From: Theropithecus gelada
Lineage: Eukaryota; Chordata; Mammalia; Primates; Cercopithecidae
Direction: 5' to 3'
NCBI RefSeq assembly: GCF_003255815.1
Contig: NC_037673.1
Location: forward strand, 158,868,526 to 158,932,525
DNA: 64,000 bases
The notes below the pieces were generated by a model that ran no database searches, was not told where the DNA came from, and worked only from the letters and a program-made list of their open reading frames with translations. The number at the start of each line of letters is the position of its first letter. The first letter of the stretch is position 1. Position numbers and translations under genes: made by a program. Of the stretch, positions 7,873 through 20,035 are shown in pieces.

Positions 7873-10860
7873 TAAAGCTTATGTTGTAATAAAAACTCTT
7901 TTATTTAAAGTGAAAAATGTATACTCAGAAGATTTTCTATGCATTTTCTCTAGCATATTTATAGCTCCAAAATTAGACATCATGCCAATCATAGTTTTTT
8001 ACTACTTCATAACACCCTGAATACCAGAACAGCAGATGCAGTCAGTCATAGGAGGGGAAAACTGACACTATGTTGCACTGACAAAAAGTCTAATGAACTA
8101 ACACTTTGTGACTCAATGTTTTAGCAAGAGGGACCATTATTATGGCACACAGAATATTATTTAATAAAGCAGTGTGCAGAGGGAGTCTTGAAGAAAAAGA
8201 AATAAACAGAATACGAGACAAATTCTCTTTGCTTTTGAGTGCTCTTTAATGAATCTAATTAGTAAGCCTCAATGGTCCTGTGGAGGCTTTGTGGATTTTT
8301 GCATTCATTTAAAAAATGAAATGAATGTGTTGGCAGCTCCTGAAACAGAATGTTAAGATAAGAAATGTAACACAAAAAGCAGTCACCTTGAATCAGAACT
8401 GAAGAGCTGACTGGAGGTGCTACTGAGACTATAAAGAAGTTTGTCTTTTTTTTTTTTTCCTGCAAGATCACCTTGCATTTCAAACCAACAGCTTCACAAA
8501 AAAGGCAAGAATTAGGGAGAAAAACAACTGTCAGCTGATTAGAAACTGGTGGGAGGTTAAAACTCTGGAGGATTGGAAGAGAAATCAAACAATATTAGTC
8601 AGTAAGCACATTTAGGTTCAGCGAGTTGGCAATTAAGTTGAATGTTAATTTATCAGCAAAAATAAAATGAGATGACTACCTAGCAGAAAGTCATTTCTAA
8701 CGGCTTCCATTTCCAGCTAGTTCTGTGAAGGAAGTTCAGAGTTTGCACCTCTCCAGGGCATTTCTCCAGAGTATGTCAGTACAGGTGCCAGCCTGCCTAG
8801 CAAATCCTGAAGGTCACACATCTGTTTTCTACCAGAGCCTCTGAGCCCATGTCAGGAACAATAAGAAGATCTCCCTTTCATCCAAGAGCTGTTTCTTACT
8901 CTTTGCTCCATCTCCCACTATCATCTTCCACAAAATCGGCTTGTCCTCAGCTTCTATCAGTCACTGTTGCATGATCAAGCTGGCAGCTTCCTGCTCACTG
9001 ACACAATACAGAAAACACTGCATTGACTCTTCACTGTTCCTATGATGTGAAGGCATAAGATGGAGGTATACTTGGCCTGGTAATCATTCCTGTTATCCCA
9101 ACATCATACGAAGTTTTAAATCACATGAATCCTGAAATAAGGCAAACAGTGTGGGTTATTGCAGAATTCAGTTAGCATCGTTAGAGTATCTCCTTTAGAT
9201 GCTGCTGGACCAAGGTACAATGTGAGCAGGAAGCCTTGATCGAAGCCTTTGCTTTGCTGCCCGGCTGGCTATACCTCATAATTTGCTAAGGTAAATCTGC
9301 AAGACTAGAGTGAAAAAAAATTTAAAATGTAATGGTGGATGCTGGTAAAATGCAGGTCATAGCTTAGGATAAATAGACTCCCTACTTGATTTTCTCCTAG
9401 GTGTTCCTGTCAAAATGCAGTTCTTGTTCAATTAGCAACTTTGCAGGTGTATAGGTGATGAATGAAAGGGGAATCAGGCATGTGATTGGTCATCTAGTAT
9501 TGCCAAAAATGGATGATCATAAAGTAATAAAATAGCTTTAAATGGAAAAGGAAATATGGCAGATAAGGAAAAACATCTGGATTAGCATATTTACCTTTCA
9601 CCAACTCTGAAGGCACCTTGACAATGTGCTATTTGCCTATTTAAAGGCATACGTAGTTTACTACATGAAGAACCTGAGGATAATGTATCTGGTATGTGAA
9701 TCACTTGATGAATAAACTATCTTCCTGAACTTATTCAAGGCAGATCAAATCTAGAATTCCATGAAATTAGACACACCATAAATGCTTGGTGAGATTATAA
9801 TACGAGGTTTATTTAATATCATTTTCTTGACTGTGGGTACGAGTAGATTTGGAAAGCATCTTCTTTTTATGATAATCTGCTTCTGTTCATAATTGGTCAT
9901 AGAACTCTCAAATTTCCAATTGTCATAGAACATACACTGCATTAGTATTTGTGGTCATGTTTTTCCCAGAATGCAAACACAGTGTAGAGTGAAAAAATAA
10001 TCAACCATCGAAATGGCTGTTTCAGATTTATACAGCACATACACACACACAAACTGCTTTAACTATTTTTCATTTATTTGTAAAAAGATAGCTTATATAC
10101 ACAATCTTAGTCAATATATTAAAGGATGAAATAACTAATTATACAGCATAATGTACATTACAAAACTGTAAGAGTTTGACTGAAAACTTAACTTTTCCAA
10201 TTTTTTTACAGACACAGATGTAACTGACAATGTAATTGGTACAGTTGCATTAAACGCACAGCTCCAGTCTCATTTGAATACATACTTACAGCAAAAACAA
10301 ACAAACATCAAAAATGTTAAATTGTTTTCATTTGATGTTGAGCTTTAAATCTCAACTAAGCCATGCCTCTCAGAAATTTCTGTTAGATAATAAATCGAAA
10401 CCACCACCCATTCCCTCCAGGAAAAGAGTATCTGAAAGCAAGCCAGTTGGCATGATTCACATGGTCTGTATGTGGTGGAAGCATTTGTTATAAACTTAAA
10501 TGCCTTAGGCCAGGCAGGAAACATAAATAACTAAAGTGATTTGGGTGAGGATTGTGCTGACAAAAAAGCACATGGCCTTAGGCACGACAGAGCCACAGGC
10601 TTCTCTGACTGCTTTTCGAAATGCCATTGCTGGTTGAGACCAACTTGCTAGAGCTAGGGGTAGAAGTTTAACAGCTAAGTAAAAATGCCTTACCGATTTT
10701 CCTGTTTTGTAAATGCAGGTCAAGTGTCATTAGATCTAATTTTAAAAGGAAACAATTGCGTATGATGGTTTTTCTTCTCTAGTTAAAACCATAAATGTAT
10801 AAACACATACATTTGCTTATCATATGTATATGTCATAGCTTATAAAGTCTAAATATCATG
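7873..10860. other. Unique, non-repetitive stretch; no gene recognised
   Basis: About 3 kb with no family repeat I can name. It has mixed base composition and only short open frames. Around 9950-10480 the minus strand looks like a 3' UTR: AT-rich, with aataaa (acaaataaatgaaaaatag read on the minus strand near 10065-10083) and a short (CA)n at 10039-10050. The minus-strand frame 10505-10723 (72 codons) has no known domain. I cannot support an exon. Confidence 0.5.
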
Positions 10861-11237
10861 GTTATGGGCTGAATTGTGTCCCCTAAAAATTCATAGGTTG
10901 AAGTCCTAACCCTAGTATTTCAGAATATGACTGAATTTGGAGATAGGGTCTCTAACAGAGGTAATTCAGTTAAAATCAGGTCACTGGAGTGAATCTTAAC
11001 CCAGTATGATCAGTGCTTAAAAGAAAAGATTATGGCGCAAACACAGAGGGAACACCATTTGAGGACAGAGCGAGAAGATGTCATCTGCAAGCCAAGATAA
11101 AATTGCAAATTTAACCTTGTCTATACTTTGATCTTGGACTTCTAGCCTTCAGATTTTTGAGAAAATAAATTTCTGGTTTTTGAGCCACCTGGTCGATAGA
11201 ACTTTGTTATGATAGTCCTAGCAAACTAATCTGATCA
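10861..11237 (+). mobile_element. MLT1-type (MLT1C/D-like) MaLR LTR
   Basis: Nearly full-length LTR: ggctgaattgtgtcccct, gaatttggagatagggtct, gagaagatgtcatctgcaag, then gatcttggacttctagcc, aaataaatttctgg and tagcaaactaatctga at the end. About 375 bp, as expected for the family. No interior sequence follows, so it is solitary. Confidence 0.85.
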
Positions 11238-12515
11238 CAACTTTTTATGAATATGTATCAATAGTTATAAAAAAGCTGAGTGCAAGTTAAGTGATTCAGT
11301 CATCCCTGACTTAGAAAGCATGGATGTTGATTTATGATTTATGAGTTATGATGATCTTTCCATTATACCACTCCCTCACCAGCCCCCATGCCAAAACAGC
11401 TTGCTTTGGGAAGCTTTAATTTGGGAGATTAGCTATTTCTAAACAGCCTGAGATAATTCATTTTTGATGTGTGCCCATTGTCTGTATCACAGACTACATC
11501 TTACTTTCAGTAACATAGTTTAGCTAGCCAATTAAATAGAGCGAACAAGTGGACTCAAAAAATACTATATATAATTGTACAGTCTAGTAGAATGGGTTAG
11601 AATGAGGTTGTAAACTTGTTTCTTTTTAACAAATTCTTACCACATAGCTGCTGAATCTGCAGCATTTTTTTTCCCTTTGCTTTATATTTTACGTTGTTTT
11701 ATATATTTTTGCGGGCAATACTATCAATTTTTCCTTAAAAAGAAAAAAAAACCTACACTGAATAAATAACATCACAGAATCCTATACAAAGTTTTATATC
11801 TCATGAGGTCAAATAATGACAGGTTTCAGGTTCTGAATCAAGATCAGATTATCTTAAAGTTTATTTACTTTGTAACTATCTTTTAATTTATGCTAACCAA
11901 TAATTAGGGGCCTGCCTTAGGCACTCACATAATAAAACTTTGGGGGAATCTTAGATAATTTAATATAATTTCAGATGATAAGCTTTTATTAATTCCATAA
12001 AAAATTTTTAAACATTTTATGTGTCCTAAAATAAAATTCTTGCCTACTAAAATGCTAATAGCATTTATTCAAGCTCAAATCTGTAGCTACTCCAAAAAAC
12101 CTAAGTTGCCACTGGACAAAGTCAGAGGGTTATCAGGGAACTCTGTTTACTGTTTTTCATCACATTTTTTCCCCTATTTTCAAAATCTGTTGAAGGTTTT
12201 TTGCTCGTAGACTCTTAGAGCTTTAAGAAGCTTTCAAGCACATTTTCACACTGCAAGGAAAACTTAGTTCTGACCTTGGAAAGACTTTGGCAGCAGGACC
12301 AGAGCCAAATAAAATAATGAAAGACACAAATTGGTCTTCAGCATTACTTACGTAATTTGCTTCAGGTTTTGCTGCTCAGAGCTTTCACAGAAATTTCTCT
12401 ATATCCACAATCTCATTCTCAGTTTGGGTGATTGCCCCCAGCTCAAGCTATTCTAGGAAAGTGCTTCATGCTCTACAACTTAATAGGCCTGAAGTCTTTG
12501 AGCACAGAGACCTCT
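11238..12515. other. Unique AT-rich stretch; nothing recognised
   Basis: No repeat family, exon or RNA gene is visible. The only points of note are T-rich runs near 11665 and 12165. The open frame 12019-12207 has no known motif and ordinary length for random AT-rich DNA. Confidence 0.5.
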
Positions 12516-12690
12516 TGGTTGCAGTGTGACCCTAAGCAAGTGACTTAGCCTTTCAAATAATCAATTTCTTCATCTGTACGCTGAACCAAGCTCAGCAGCC
12601 TATAATCAGAGAAAAAGAGATAATCTATATACATTACTTAGCATAGGGTCTGTCACACGAACTCTATTCCATCAATATTTGTTGCCAGTG
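12516..12690 (+). mobile_element. MIR SINE
   Basis: Follows the MIR core and tail: gcagtgtgaccctaagcaag, tcaatttcttcatctgta, agagataatctatatacat, cttagcatagggtctgtcac and a decayed caatatttg end. MIRs are mammalian-wide tRNA-derived SINEs, so this copy is ancient. Confidence 0.8.
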
Positions 12691-12719
12691 AGTCAGACCC
12701 CAGCTCTGAGTAAGACAAA

Positions 12720-13440
12720 GACCACAGTGCAAAGATTCACTGGACTTGAAGCTAGAGTGATAGCAATTATTCAATGTTATTAAATTATTTTCTGGGCAAT
12801 AGACAAAAAAAATTAAAATTAAAAACAAAAATTAAAGACTGACTTGACAATAAAGAAACCTAAAATGTGTGTTATCAAAGTTCCAGATAAATAGAGAAAA
12901 ATGTGTGGTACCGAAAATAACATTAAACAACTTTCCCTCCAGCAGTGAGAGACATAAGCCTACAGATTCAAAGAAACACAGAGAATTCAAAACAGGTTAA
13001 CATATAACCAAAGATGAAAAGCAATACTTGAGGAGAGACAGAGAGAACAGATATATTATATATAGGAGAACTGTAATTTGAAGGACAGATTTCTCTTCAG
13101 CAACCATAGAGTTCAGAAGGAAATGGCATAGCCTTTTTAAAGTGCTGACAGAAACTATAAATCCAGAATTCTACATCTAGAAAAAAATATCTTCTACAAT
13201 TAAAAGTAAAAATAAAGATACCACAGGAGAATAAAATCCAGTATAACTTGTTTCCAATGAAACTGCTATAAAACATCATTAAAAGACAGACTTAAACACA
13301 AGTGAAATAGAAAGAGAAAAATCAGATATAAAGAAAAAGAAACAAAAATGGTAAATATCTGGGTAAATATATTACTTTACTTTTCTTCTCTTGGGATTTG
13401 TACAATATGTTTGGTGGTTATATCAACTAACAAAATTTAA
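12720..13440 (+). mobile_element. HAL1/L1M ORF1-region fragment
   Basis: The segment 12940-13200 keeps ORF1-like order: acataagcctacagattcaa, aaagatgaaaagcaatactt, then agaaggaaatggcatagcct followed by tttaaagtgctgacagaaac and aatccagaattctacatc. Translated in pieces this gives the C-terminal RNA-binding domain pattern. It is badly decayed and has no open frame of note. The 5' and 3' edges are approximate. Confidence 0.6.
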
Positions 13441-13479
13441 GATTGTTGTTGTATTTTTCTGTTTTTTTTTTTCTTTTTT

Positions 13480-13955
13480 TTTTTTTAGTCTGAATTCCTG
13501 GCATTACAATTTTCTGAGTAACAGGAGTATCTTTGTCATGCATGAGCTCCTTTGGATAATCCCGATAATTTAGACTAATGAGGAAAATCATGGTAGGTTC
13601 CTGGATAGTTCTAAGATCGGACCCGTAATACCACAAAGACAACCATGTGGTTAAAGGGTTGAGTCCATGAGCCAATCTGAATTCTGGGAGAGGAAAGTTT
13701 TAAACATTGAGTTCAACCACATTGCCGATGATTTAATCAAGCCTCTGTAACAAAACCTCAGTAAAAACTCTGGACATTGAAGCTCAGTGGAGATTCCTGG
13801 TGGGGGAATACATTAATGTGCCTTTAATTCCATGGGATTAGAATACAGAAGCTCTATGCTGGGGAGATTTCAAGATGCCACCCTATGTTTCTCTTTATTT
13901 GGCTGATCTTGATCTGTATCCTTAATAATAAAATTGTTGGTATAGATCTTTCCCG
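13480..13955 (+). mobile_element. LTR of an ERVL-like element, family not settled
   Basis: It has LTR-like architecture in the second half: gatgatttaatcaagcctct, cctcagtaaaaactctgga, ggagattcctggtggggg, and near the end atctgtatccttaataataa, which resembles the polyadenylation region of several mammalian LTRs. I could not assign the family. It starts after a T-rich run (about 13461-13487). It could alternatively be a fragment of a MER-type repeat. Confidence 0.45.
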
Positions 13956-14456
13956 ATATGCTTTTTAGCAAATGATGGTACAATAACTGGACATCCACTT
14001 GCAATAAATAAATAAATCTAAACACAACCTTACGTCCTTTACATAAATCAATTCAAAATGGATAACAGCCCTAAATGTAAAATGCAAAAGGATAAGACTC
14101 ATAGAAGATAACATAGGTGAAAATCTAGATGACCTTGGACACAGCAATGATTTTTTTGGTATGACACCAAAAGCACACTCCATGAAAGAAAGAACTGATA
14201 GGCAGAACTTCATTAAGACTAGAAGTTTCTCCTTTGCAAAAGACACTGTCAAGAGAATGAAAAGACAAGCCACAGACTGAGAAGAAATAGTTGCAGAAGA
14301 CATATATGTAAAAGGACTGTTTTCCAAAATATATGTAATATTCTTAAAACTCAACAATAAGAAAACAAGCAAATTTATCAATGGTCCAAAGACATTAACA
14401 GACAACTAACCAAATAAAAGGTACAGATGGCAAGTAAGCATATGAAAAGTTGCCTT
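13956..14456 (+). mobile_element. Old L1M ORF2 fragment (C-terminal half)
   Basis: Sense L1 text: gtacaataactggacatcca, aattcaaaatggataacagc, then aagacactgtcaagagaatg and gcatatgaaaagttgc. It is cut by the primate L1 that starts at 14457. Many stops. Confidence 0.75.
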
Positions 14457-14940
14457 GGGGGGCCAAGATGGCTGACTAGAACAATAGCAAGTGGAGGAGG
14501 CTCCCATGGAAAAGATCCAAAACAGCGTGCGAATCCTGCACCAGCAACTGAGGTATTCAGGTTCTGTCATTAGGACTGACTAGGCAGCTGGTGTGATCAC
14601 AGACAGGAAGGAAGAGCAGTACAGTGCGGCGGCCCACCTGAGAACCACATGGGGCAAGGGAGCCCCCACCCCCAGCCAAGGAACCCAGACAGCCCAGACA
14701 AGTGGGTTTCCCCCCAGAGGAGCACACCCCCTCCACCAAGGGACAGCCAAAGTGCCTCGTTAAATGGTTCCTGCTTTCCATGCCACACAACTGGGTGAGA
14801 TCCCCCCAATAGGGATTATCAGACATCCTATACAGGAGCATTCCTACTGGCATCAGATTGGTGTCCCTCAAGGTCAGAGATTCTAGAGGAAGGAGCAGGC
14901 ACCCGTCTTTGCTGTTCTTCAGGCTCCTCAAGTGACATCT
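14457..14940 (+). promoter_or_regulatory. 5' UTR / former internal promoter of the L1PB-like element
   Basis: It contains the usual order for older primate L1: aatcctgcacc, aactgaggtattcaggttct, gactgactaggcagctggtg, then ccaccaagggacagcc. It is the most GC-rich part of this element, with few CpG left. L1 5' UTRs carry an internal sense promoter and often an antisense one. Whether any activity remains cannot be judged from the sequence. Confidence 0.65.
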
Positions 14941-16190
14941 CCAGGTGCAGGAGTGAACCAGATGAATAGGGCCAAAGTGAACTCCAAGCAAACTATAGCA
15001 GCCTTACAGAAGAGAGACCTAATTATTGAAAGAAAAACAAACAAACAGAAAGCAACAAAAACAGTATCAACAAAAAAAGTTCCCACAAAAACCTCATCCA
15101 AGGGTCAGCAGCCTCAAATACCAAAACTAGATAAACTTGTGAAGATGAGAAAGATTCAGTGGAAAAACCCTGAAAGCCCAAAAGGCCAGAGTGCCTCTTC
15201 TCCAAATGATTGAAGCACCTCTCCAGCAAGGGTACAGAACTGGACAGAGGAGGAGATGAATGAATTGACATAAGTAGGCTTCAGAAGGTGGGTAATAACG
15301 AACTTCCTTATTATATAACAAACTGAGGTAAAGGAGCATGTTCTAATCCAATACAAATACGCTAAGAACTTTAAAAGGTTAGAGGAGCTTCTAACTAGAA
15401 TAACCAGTTTAGAACAGAACATAAATTACATGATGGAGCTGAAAAGCTCAGCACAAGAACTTTGTGAAGCATATACAAGTATGAACAGCCAAATTCATCA
15501 AGCAGAAGAAAGAATATCAGAGATGGAAATCTATCTTGCTGAAGTAAGGCAGGCAGACAAGATTAGAGAAAAAAGAATGAAAAGGAATGAACAAAACCTC
15601 CTAGAAATATGGGACTATGTAAAAAGACTGAACCTATGATGGATTGGAGTAACTGAAAAAGATGGGAAGAATGGAATTAAGTTGGAAAACACACTCCAGG
15701 ATATTATACAGAAAACTTCCCCAGCCTAGCAAGATAATCCAACATTCAAATTCAGGAAATACAAAACCCCACTAAGATACTCCACAAGAAGATCAACCCC
15801 AAGACACATAATCACAATATCCAAGGTCGAAATGAAGGATAACAATGTTAAGGGCAGCCAGGGAGAGGGGCCAGGTTACCTATAAAGGGAAGTCCAACAG
15901 ATTAACAATGGATCTCTCAGCAGAAACTCTGCAAGCCAGAAAAGAGTGTGGACCAATATTCAACATTCTTTTAAAAAACAATTTTCAACCTAGAGTTTCA
16001 TATCCAGTCAAAGTAAGCGTCATACATGAAGGAGAAATTAAATCCTTTTCAGACAAGCAGATGCTGAGGGAATTTGTCAACACCAGGCCTGCCTTGCAAA
16101 AGCTCCTCAAGGAAACACTAAATATGGAAAGGAAAAACTGGTACCAACCACTGCAAAATATAAAGACCACTGAAACTATGACGAAATGAC
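14932..16190 (+). pseudogene. Broken L1 ORF1
   Basis: ORF1 encodes the trimeric RNA-binding chaperone. The first 93 codons from 14932 end at a TGA at 15211. The coiled-coil part is readable at 15430-15636 (ELKSSAQELCEAYTSMNSQI, then AEERISEME) and stops at a TGA. A frameshift separates it from the C-terminal domain at 15845-16186, which keeps AARERGQVTYKGKSNRL, LSAETLQARKECGPIFNIL and LREFVNTRPALQKLLKE. The family is about 340 residues. This copy has at least three stops and one frameshift, so it makes no product. The domain order and L1 context make the assignment firm. Confidence 0.9.
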
Positions 16191-16223
16191 ATCAACTAGT
16201 GTGCAAAATAGCCAGCTAACATC

Positions 16224-19168
16224 ATGATAACAGGATCAAATTGACACATAACAATATTAACCTTAAATTTAAATGGACTAAGTGCCCAAATTAAAACACA
16301 AAGTCTGGCAAATTGGACAAAGAGTCAAGATTCGTCTGTGTGTTCAATTCAAGAGATCCACTTCATGTGCAAAGACACAACTAGGCTCAAAATAAAGGGA
16401 TGGAGAAAAATTTACCAAGCAAATGGAAAGAAAAAAAAAAGGAGTGGTTGCCTAGACTCTGACATAACAGACTTTAAGCCAACAAAGATCAAAAAAGACA
16501 AAGAAGGGCATTACATAATGATAAAGGAATGAATTCAACAAGAAGAGCTAACTATCCTAAATATATATGCACTCAATGCAGGAGCACTGAGATTTATAAA
16601 ACAAGTCTTTGGAGACCTACAGAGAGACTTAGAATCCCACACAACAACAGCAAGGGATTTTAACACCCCACTGTCACTATTAAACAGATCAGTGAGACAG
16701 AAAGTTAACAAGGATATTCAGGATATGAACTCAACTCTTGGATCAAGTGGACCTAATAGGTATTTACAGAACTCTCCACCTCAAAACAACACAATATGCA
16801 TTCTTCTCAATGCCACATAACACTCACTTTAAAATTGACCACATAATTGGAAATAAAATACTCCTTAGCAAATGTAAAATAACTGAAATCATAACAAAGA
16901 CTCCCTTAGAACATAGTGCGATCAAATTAGAACTCAAGATTAAGCAACTCACTGAAAACCACACAACTACATGGATATTGAACAACCTGCTCCTGAGTGA
17001 CTCCTGGGTAAATAATGAAATTAAGGCAGAAATCAAGAACTTCTTTGAAACCAATGAGAACAAAGGCACAATGTACTAGAATCTCTGGGACACAGCTAAA
17101 GCAATGATAAGAGGGAAATTTATAGCACTAAATGCCCACATCAAAAGCTAGAAAGATCTCAATTTGACACCCTAACATCACAATTAAAACAATTAGAGAA
17201 GCAAGAGCAAACAAATCCAAAAGCTAGCAGAAGACAAGAAATAACTAAGATCAGAGCAAAACTAGAGAAACATACAAAATAAACCCTTCAAAAAATCAAA
17301 ATCCAGGAGCTGGTTTTTTGAAAAAAATTAATAAAATAGATAGACTACTAGCTAGAATAATGAAGAAGAAAAGAGAGAAGAATCAAATAGACACAATAAA
17401 AAGTGATAAACAGGATATCACCACTGACCCCATAGAAATACAAACTACCATCAGAGAATACTATGAACACCTCTATCAAGCAAACTAGAAAATCTAGAAG
17501 AAATGGAAAAATTCCTGGACACATACACCCTCCCAAAACTAAACCAGGAAGAAGACAAATCCCTGAATAGACCAATCACTAGTTCTGAAATTGAGGCAGT
17601 AATAAATAACCTACCAACCAAAAAAAGTCCAGGATCAGATGGATTCACAGCCGAATTCTAACAGAGGTAAAAGAGAAGCTGGTACCATTCCTTCAGAAAT
17701 AAGAGAGGAAACACACAAAAATACAAAAACGTTCCATCCTCTTGGATAGAAAGAATCTATATTGTGAAAATGGCTATACTGCCCAAAGTAATTTATAGAT
17801 TCAGTGCTATTCCCGTCAAATTACCATTGACATTCTTCACAGAATTAGAAAAATCTACTTTAAAATTCATATGGAACTAAAACAGGGCCCACATAGCCAA
17901 GACAATCCTAAACATAAAGAACAAAGCTGGAGGCATCACGCTACCTGACTTCAAACTGTACTACAAGCGAACAGTAATCAGAACTGCATGGTATTGGTAC
18001 CAAAACAGACATATAGACCAATGGAACAGAATATAGCCCTCAGAAATAACATCACACATATACAGACATCTGATCTTTGACAAACCTGACAAAAACAAGA
18101 AAGGGGAAAGGATTTAACTGACTAACTGTATGCAGAAAACTTAAACTGGACCCCTCATTTATACCATATACAAAATTAACTCAAGATGGATTAAATATTT
18201 AAATGTAAAAAATTACACAAAATTAACTCAAGATGGATTAAATACTTAAATGTAAAACCCAAAACCACAAAAACCCTAGAAGAAAACCTAGGCAATACTA
18301 TTCAAGACATAAGCCTGGGCAAAGATTTTCTGATGAAATCGTCAAAAGCAATTGTAACAAAAGTTAAAATTGACAAGTGGGATCTGATTAAACTAAAGAG
18401 CTTCTGCACAGCAAAATAAACTATCATCAGAGAAAACAGGCAACCTACAGAATGGGAGAAATTTTTGAAATCTACCTATCTGACAAAGGTCTAATATCCA
18501 GTATTTATAAGGAACTTAAACAAATTTACAGTAAACAAACAACTCCCTCAAAAAGTGGGCAAAAGATATTTACAGACACTTCTCAAAAGAAGACATTTAT
18601 TTGGCCAAAAAACATGAAGAAAAGCTCAACATCACTGATTATTAGAGAAATGCAAATCCAAACCACATTGAGATACCATCTCATGCCAGTCAGAATGGCA
18701 ATTATTAAAAAGTCAAGAAACAACAGATGCTGGCAAGGCTGTGGAGAAACAGGAACACTTTTATATTGCTGGTGGGAATGTAAATTAGTTCAACCATTTT
18801 GAAAGACAATGTGGAGATTCCTCAAGGATCTAGAACAAGAAATATCATTTGACCCAGCAATCCCATTGCTGGATATACACCCAAGGTATATAGATCACTC
18901 TTTTATAATGATACCTGCATGCATATGTTTATTGCAGCCCTATTCACAATACCAAAGACATGGAACCAACGCAAACACCATCAATGATAGACTACATAAA
19001 GAAAATGTGGTACATATACATCATGGAATACTATGCAGTAACAAAAAGGAATGCGATCATGTCCTTTACAGGCACATGGATGAAGCTGGAAGCCATCATC
19101 TTCAGCAAAATAACACAAGAACAGAAAACCAAACACTGCATGTTCTCACTCACAAATGGGAGTTGAAC
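16224..19168 (+). pseudogene. Broken L1 ORF2, RT core deleted
   Basis: ORF2 normally encodes an endonuclease plus reverse transcriptase of about 1275 residues. The endonuclease is readable in pieces: IQEIHFMCKDTTRLKIKGWR at 16344 on, then DLIGIYRTLHLKTTQYAFFS, IDHIIGNKILLSKCKITEII and EHSAIKLELKIKQL at 16747-17076. After FTAEF at 17643 a stop follows. At about 17700 the text jumps to the segment reading RIYIVKMAILPKVIYRF-like, skipping about 1 kb of consensus that includes the catalytic FADD motif. The C-terminal part runs to 19168 with the cysteine-rich region (NNRCWQGCGETGTLLYCWWE at 18721 on). Non-functional. Confidence 0.9.
18171..18257 (+). repeat. 47-bp tandem duplication inside L1 ORF2
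   Basis: The segment starting caaaattaactcaagatgga at 18171 is repeated from 18218 with a period of 47 bp, differing by one or two bases. L1 elements have this text once (the TPYTKINSRWIKDLN region), so the second copy is local to this insertion. Confidence 0.85.
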
Positions 19169-19531
19169 CTGCACTCAGATGTTTATGGTAGCTCTACTCC
19201 TAATTGCCAAAATTTAGAATCAACCATGATATCATTATATATGTGGATAAAGTGTGATACATCCAGACAATGAAATATTGCTCAGTGGTAAAAAGAAATA
19301 AGCTGTCAAGACATGAAGAGACATAGAGTGACATGGAGAAAACATAAATCCATATTACTAAGTGAAAAAAAGCCAATATGTAAAAGAAACACACTGTATG
19401 ATTCCAACTATATGATATTCTGGAAAAGACAATTTTATGGAGACAGTAAATAGATCAGGGGTAACCAGGGGTTTAGGGGGAGGGAAAATAGAATAGGCAC
19501 AGTACAGAGGATTTTTAGAGTAGTGAAACTA
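19169..19531 (+). mobile_element. Old L1M ORF2 end and 3' UTR, part 1
   Basis: Text returns to an old L1M: cactcagatgtttatggtag, gacaatgaaatattgctcag, attccaactatatgatattc, then gggtaaccaggggtttaggg, the start of the L1M 3' UTR. It is interrupted at 19532 by a MER8. Confidence 0.75.
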
Positions 19532-19753
19532 GAGTTGACACTTGAACCGTTCAGGTCCACAAGTACACACAAATTTCAGAAACCAAAGGTGAATAAAAAG
19601 TATATTCATAGGATGGGCAACCTGCTTATACAGAGGGCTGATTTTTCAGATATGTGGATTCCACATTTTTGGCTATGGGACTTAAGTGTGTGCAGGTTTT
19701 GGTATATGCCAGAGTGTGGGAACCAATCCTCCATAGATACTGAGGGATGACTG
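19532..19753 (+). mobile_element. MER8 (TcMar-Tigger MITE), near complete
   Basis: The left end agttgacacttgaacc and the right end gagggatgactg match MER8 termini, with a TA dinucleotide on each side (19530-19531 and 19754-19755), the target duplication of Tc1/mariner elements. Interior text: tcaggtccacaagtacacac, gctatgggacttaag, ggttttggtatatgccag, and gaaccaatcctccatagat. About 222 bp, close to the 239-bp family length. Confidence 0.85.
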
Positions 19754-19755
19754 TA

Positions 19756-20030
19756 TATGACACTAATATGGTGGATACATATTATCATATATTTGTTCAA
19801 ACCCATAGAATGTACAGCACCTAGATTGAACACTAATATAAACTGTGGGCTTTGGGTGATAATGATGTGTCAATGTAGGTTTATTAATTGTAGCAAATGC
19901 ACCATTCTGGTGAGGAATGTTGATAAGGTGGGAAGCTATGCATGTGTGGGGTGGGGAGTATTTGGAAATCCTTTTTACTTTCTGCTCAATATTTCTGTGA
20001 ACCTAAAACTGCTCTGAAAATATTGAAAAT
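19756..20030 (+). mobile_element. Old L1M 3' UTR, part 2
   Basis: Continues the 3' UTR after the MER8: atatggtggatacatattat, cccatagaatgtacagcacc, then gggctttgggtgataatgat, aatgcaccattctggtgagg, and ctgtgaacctaaaactgctc just before the end. The order is that of L1MC/D/E 3' UTRs. Confidence 0.8.
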
Positions 20031-20035
20031 CATTT

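Larger units (their letters stand above)
14457..19168 (+). mobile_element. Primate L1 (L1PB-like), 4.7 kb, 5' end intact, 3' end lost
   Basis: Begins at a true L1 5' end (ggggggccaagatggctga). A 5' UTR of about 480 bp, a decayed ORF1 and ORF2 follow. A full element is about 6 kb. Two losses explain the size: a deletion inside ORF2 near 17700 that removes the reverse-transcriptase core, and loss of the 3' UTR and poly(A) tail, so ORF2 text ends at 19168 and joins L1M text directly. No target duplication can be recovered because the 3' edge is a later deletion. It cannot move. Confidence 0.85.

Noticed and set aside
10505..10723. Minus-strand frame of 72 codons in unique sequence
   Set aside because: Length is ordinary for chance and I see no known motif. 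Kept only as a finding about a possible 3' UTR.
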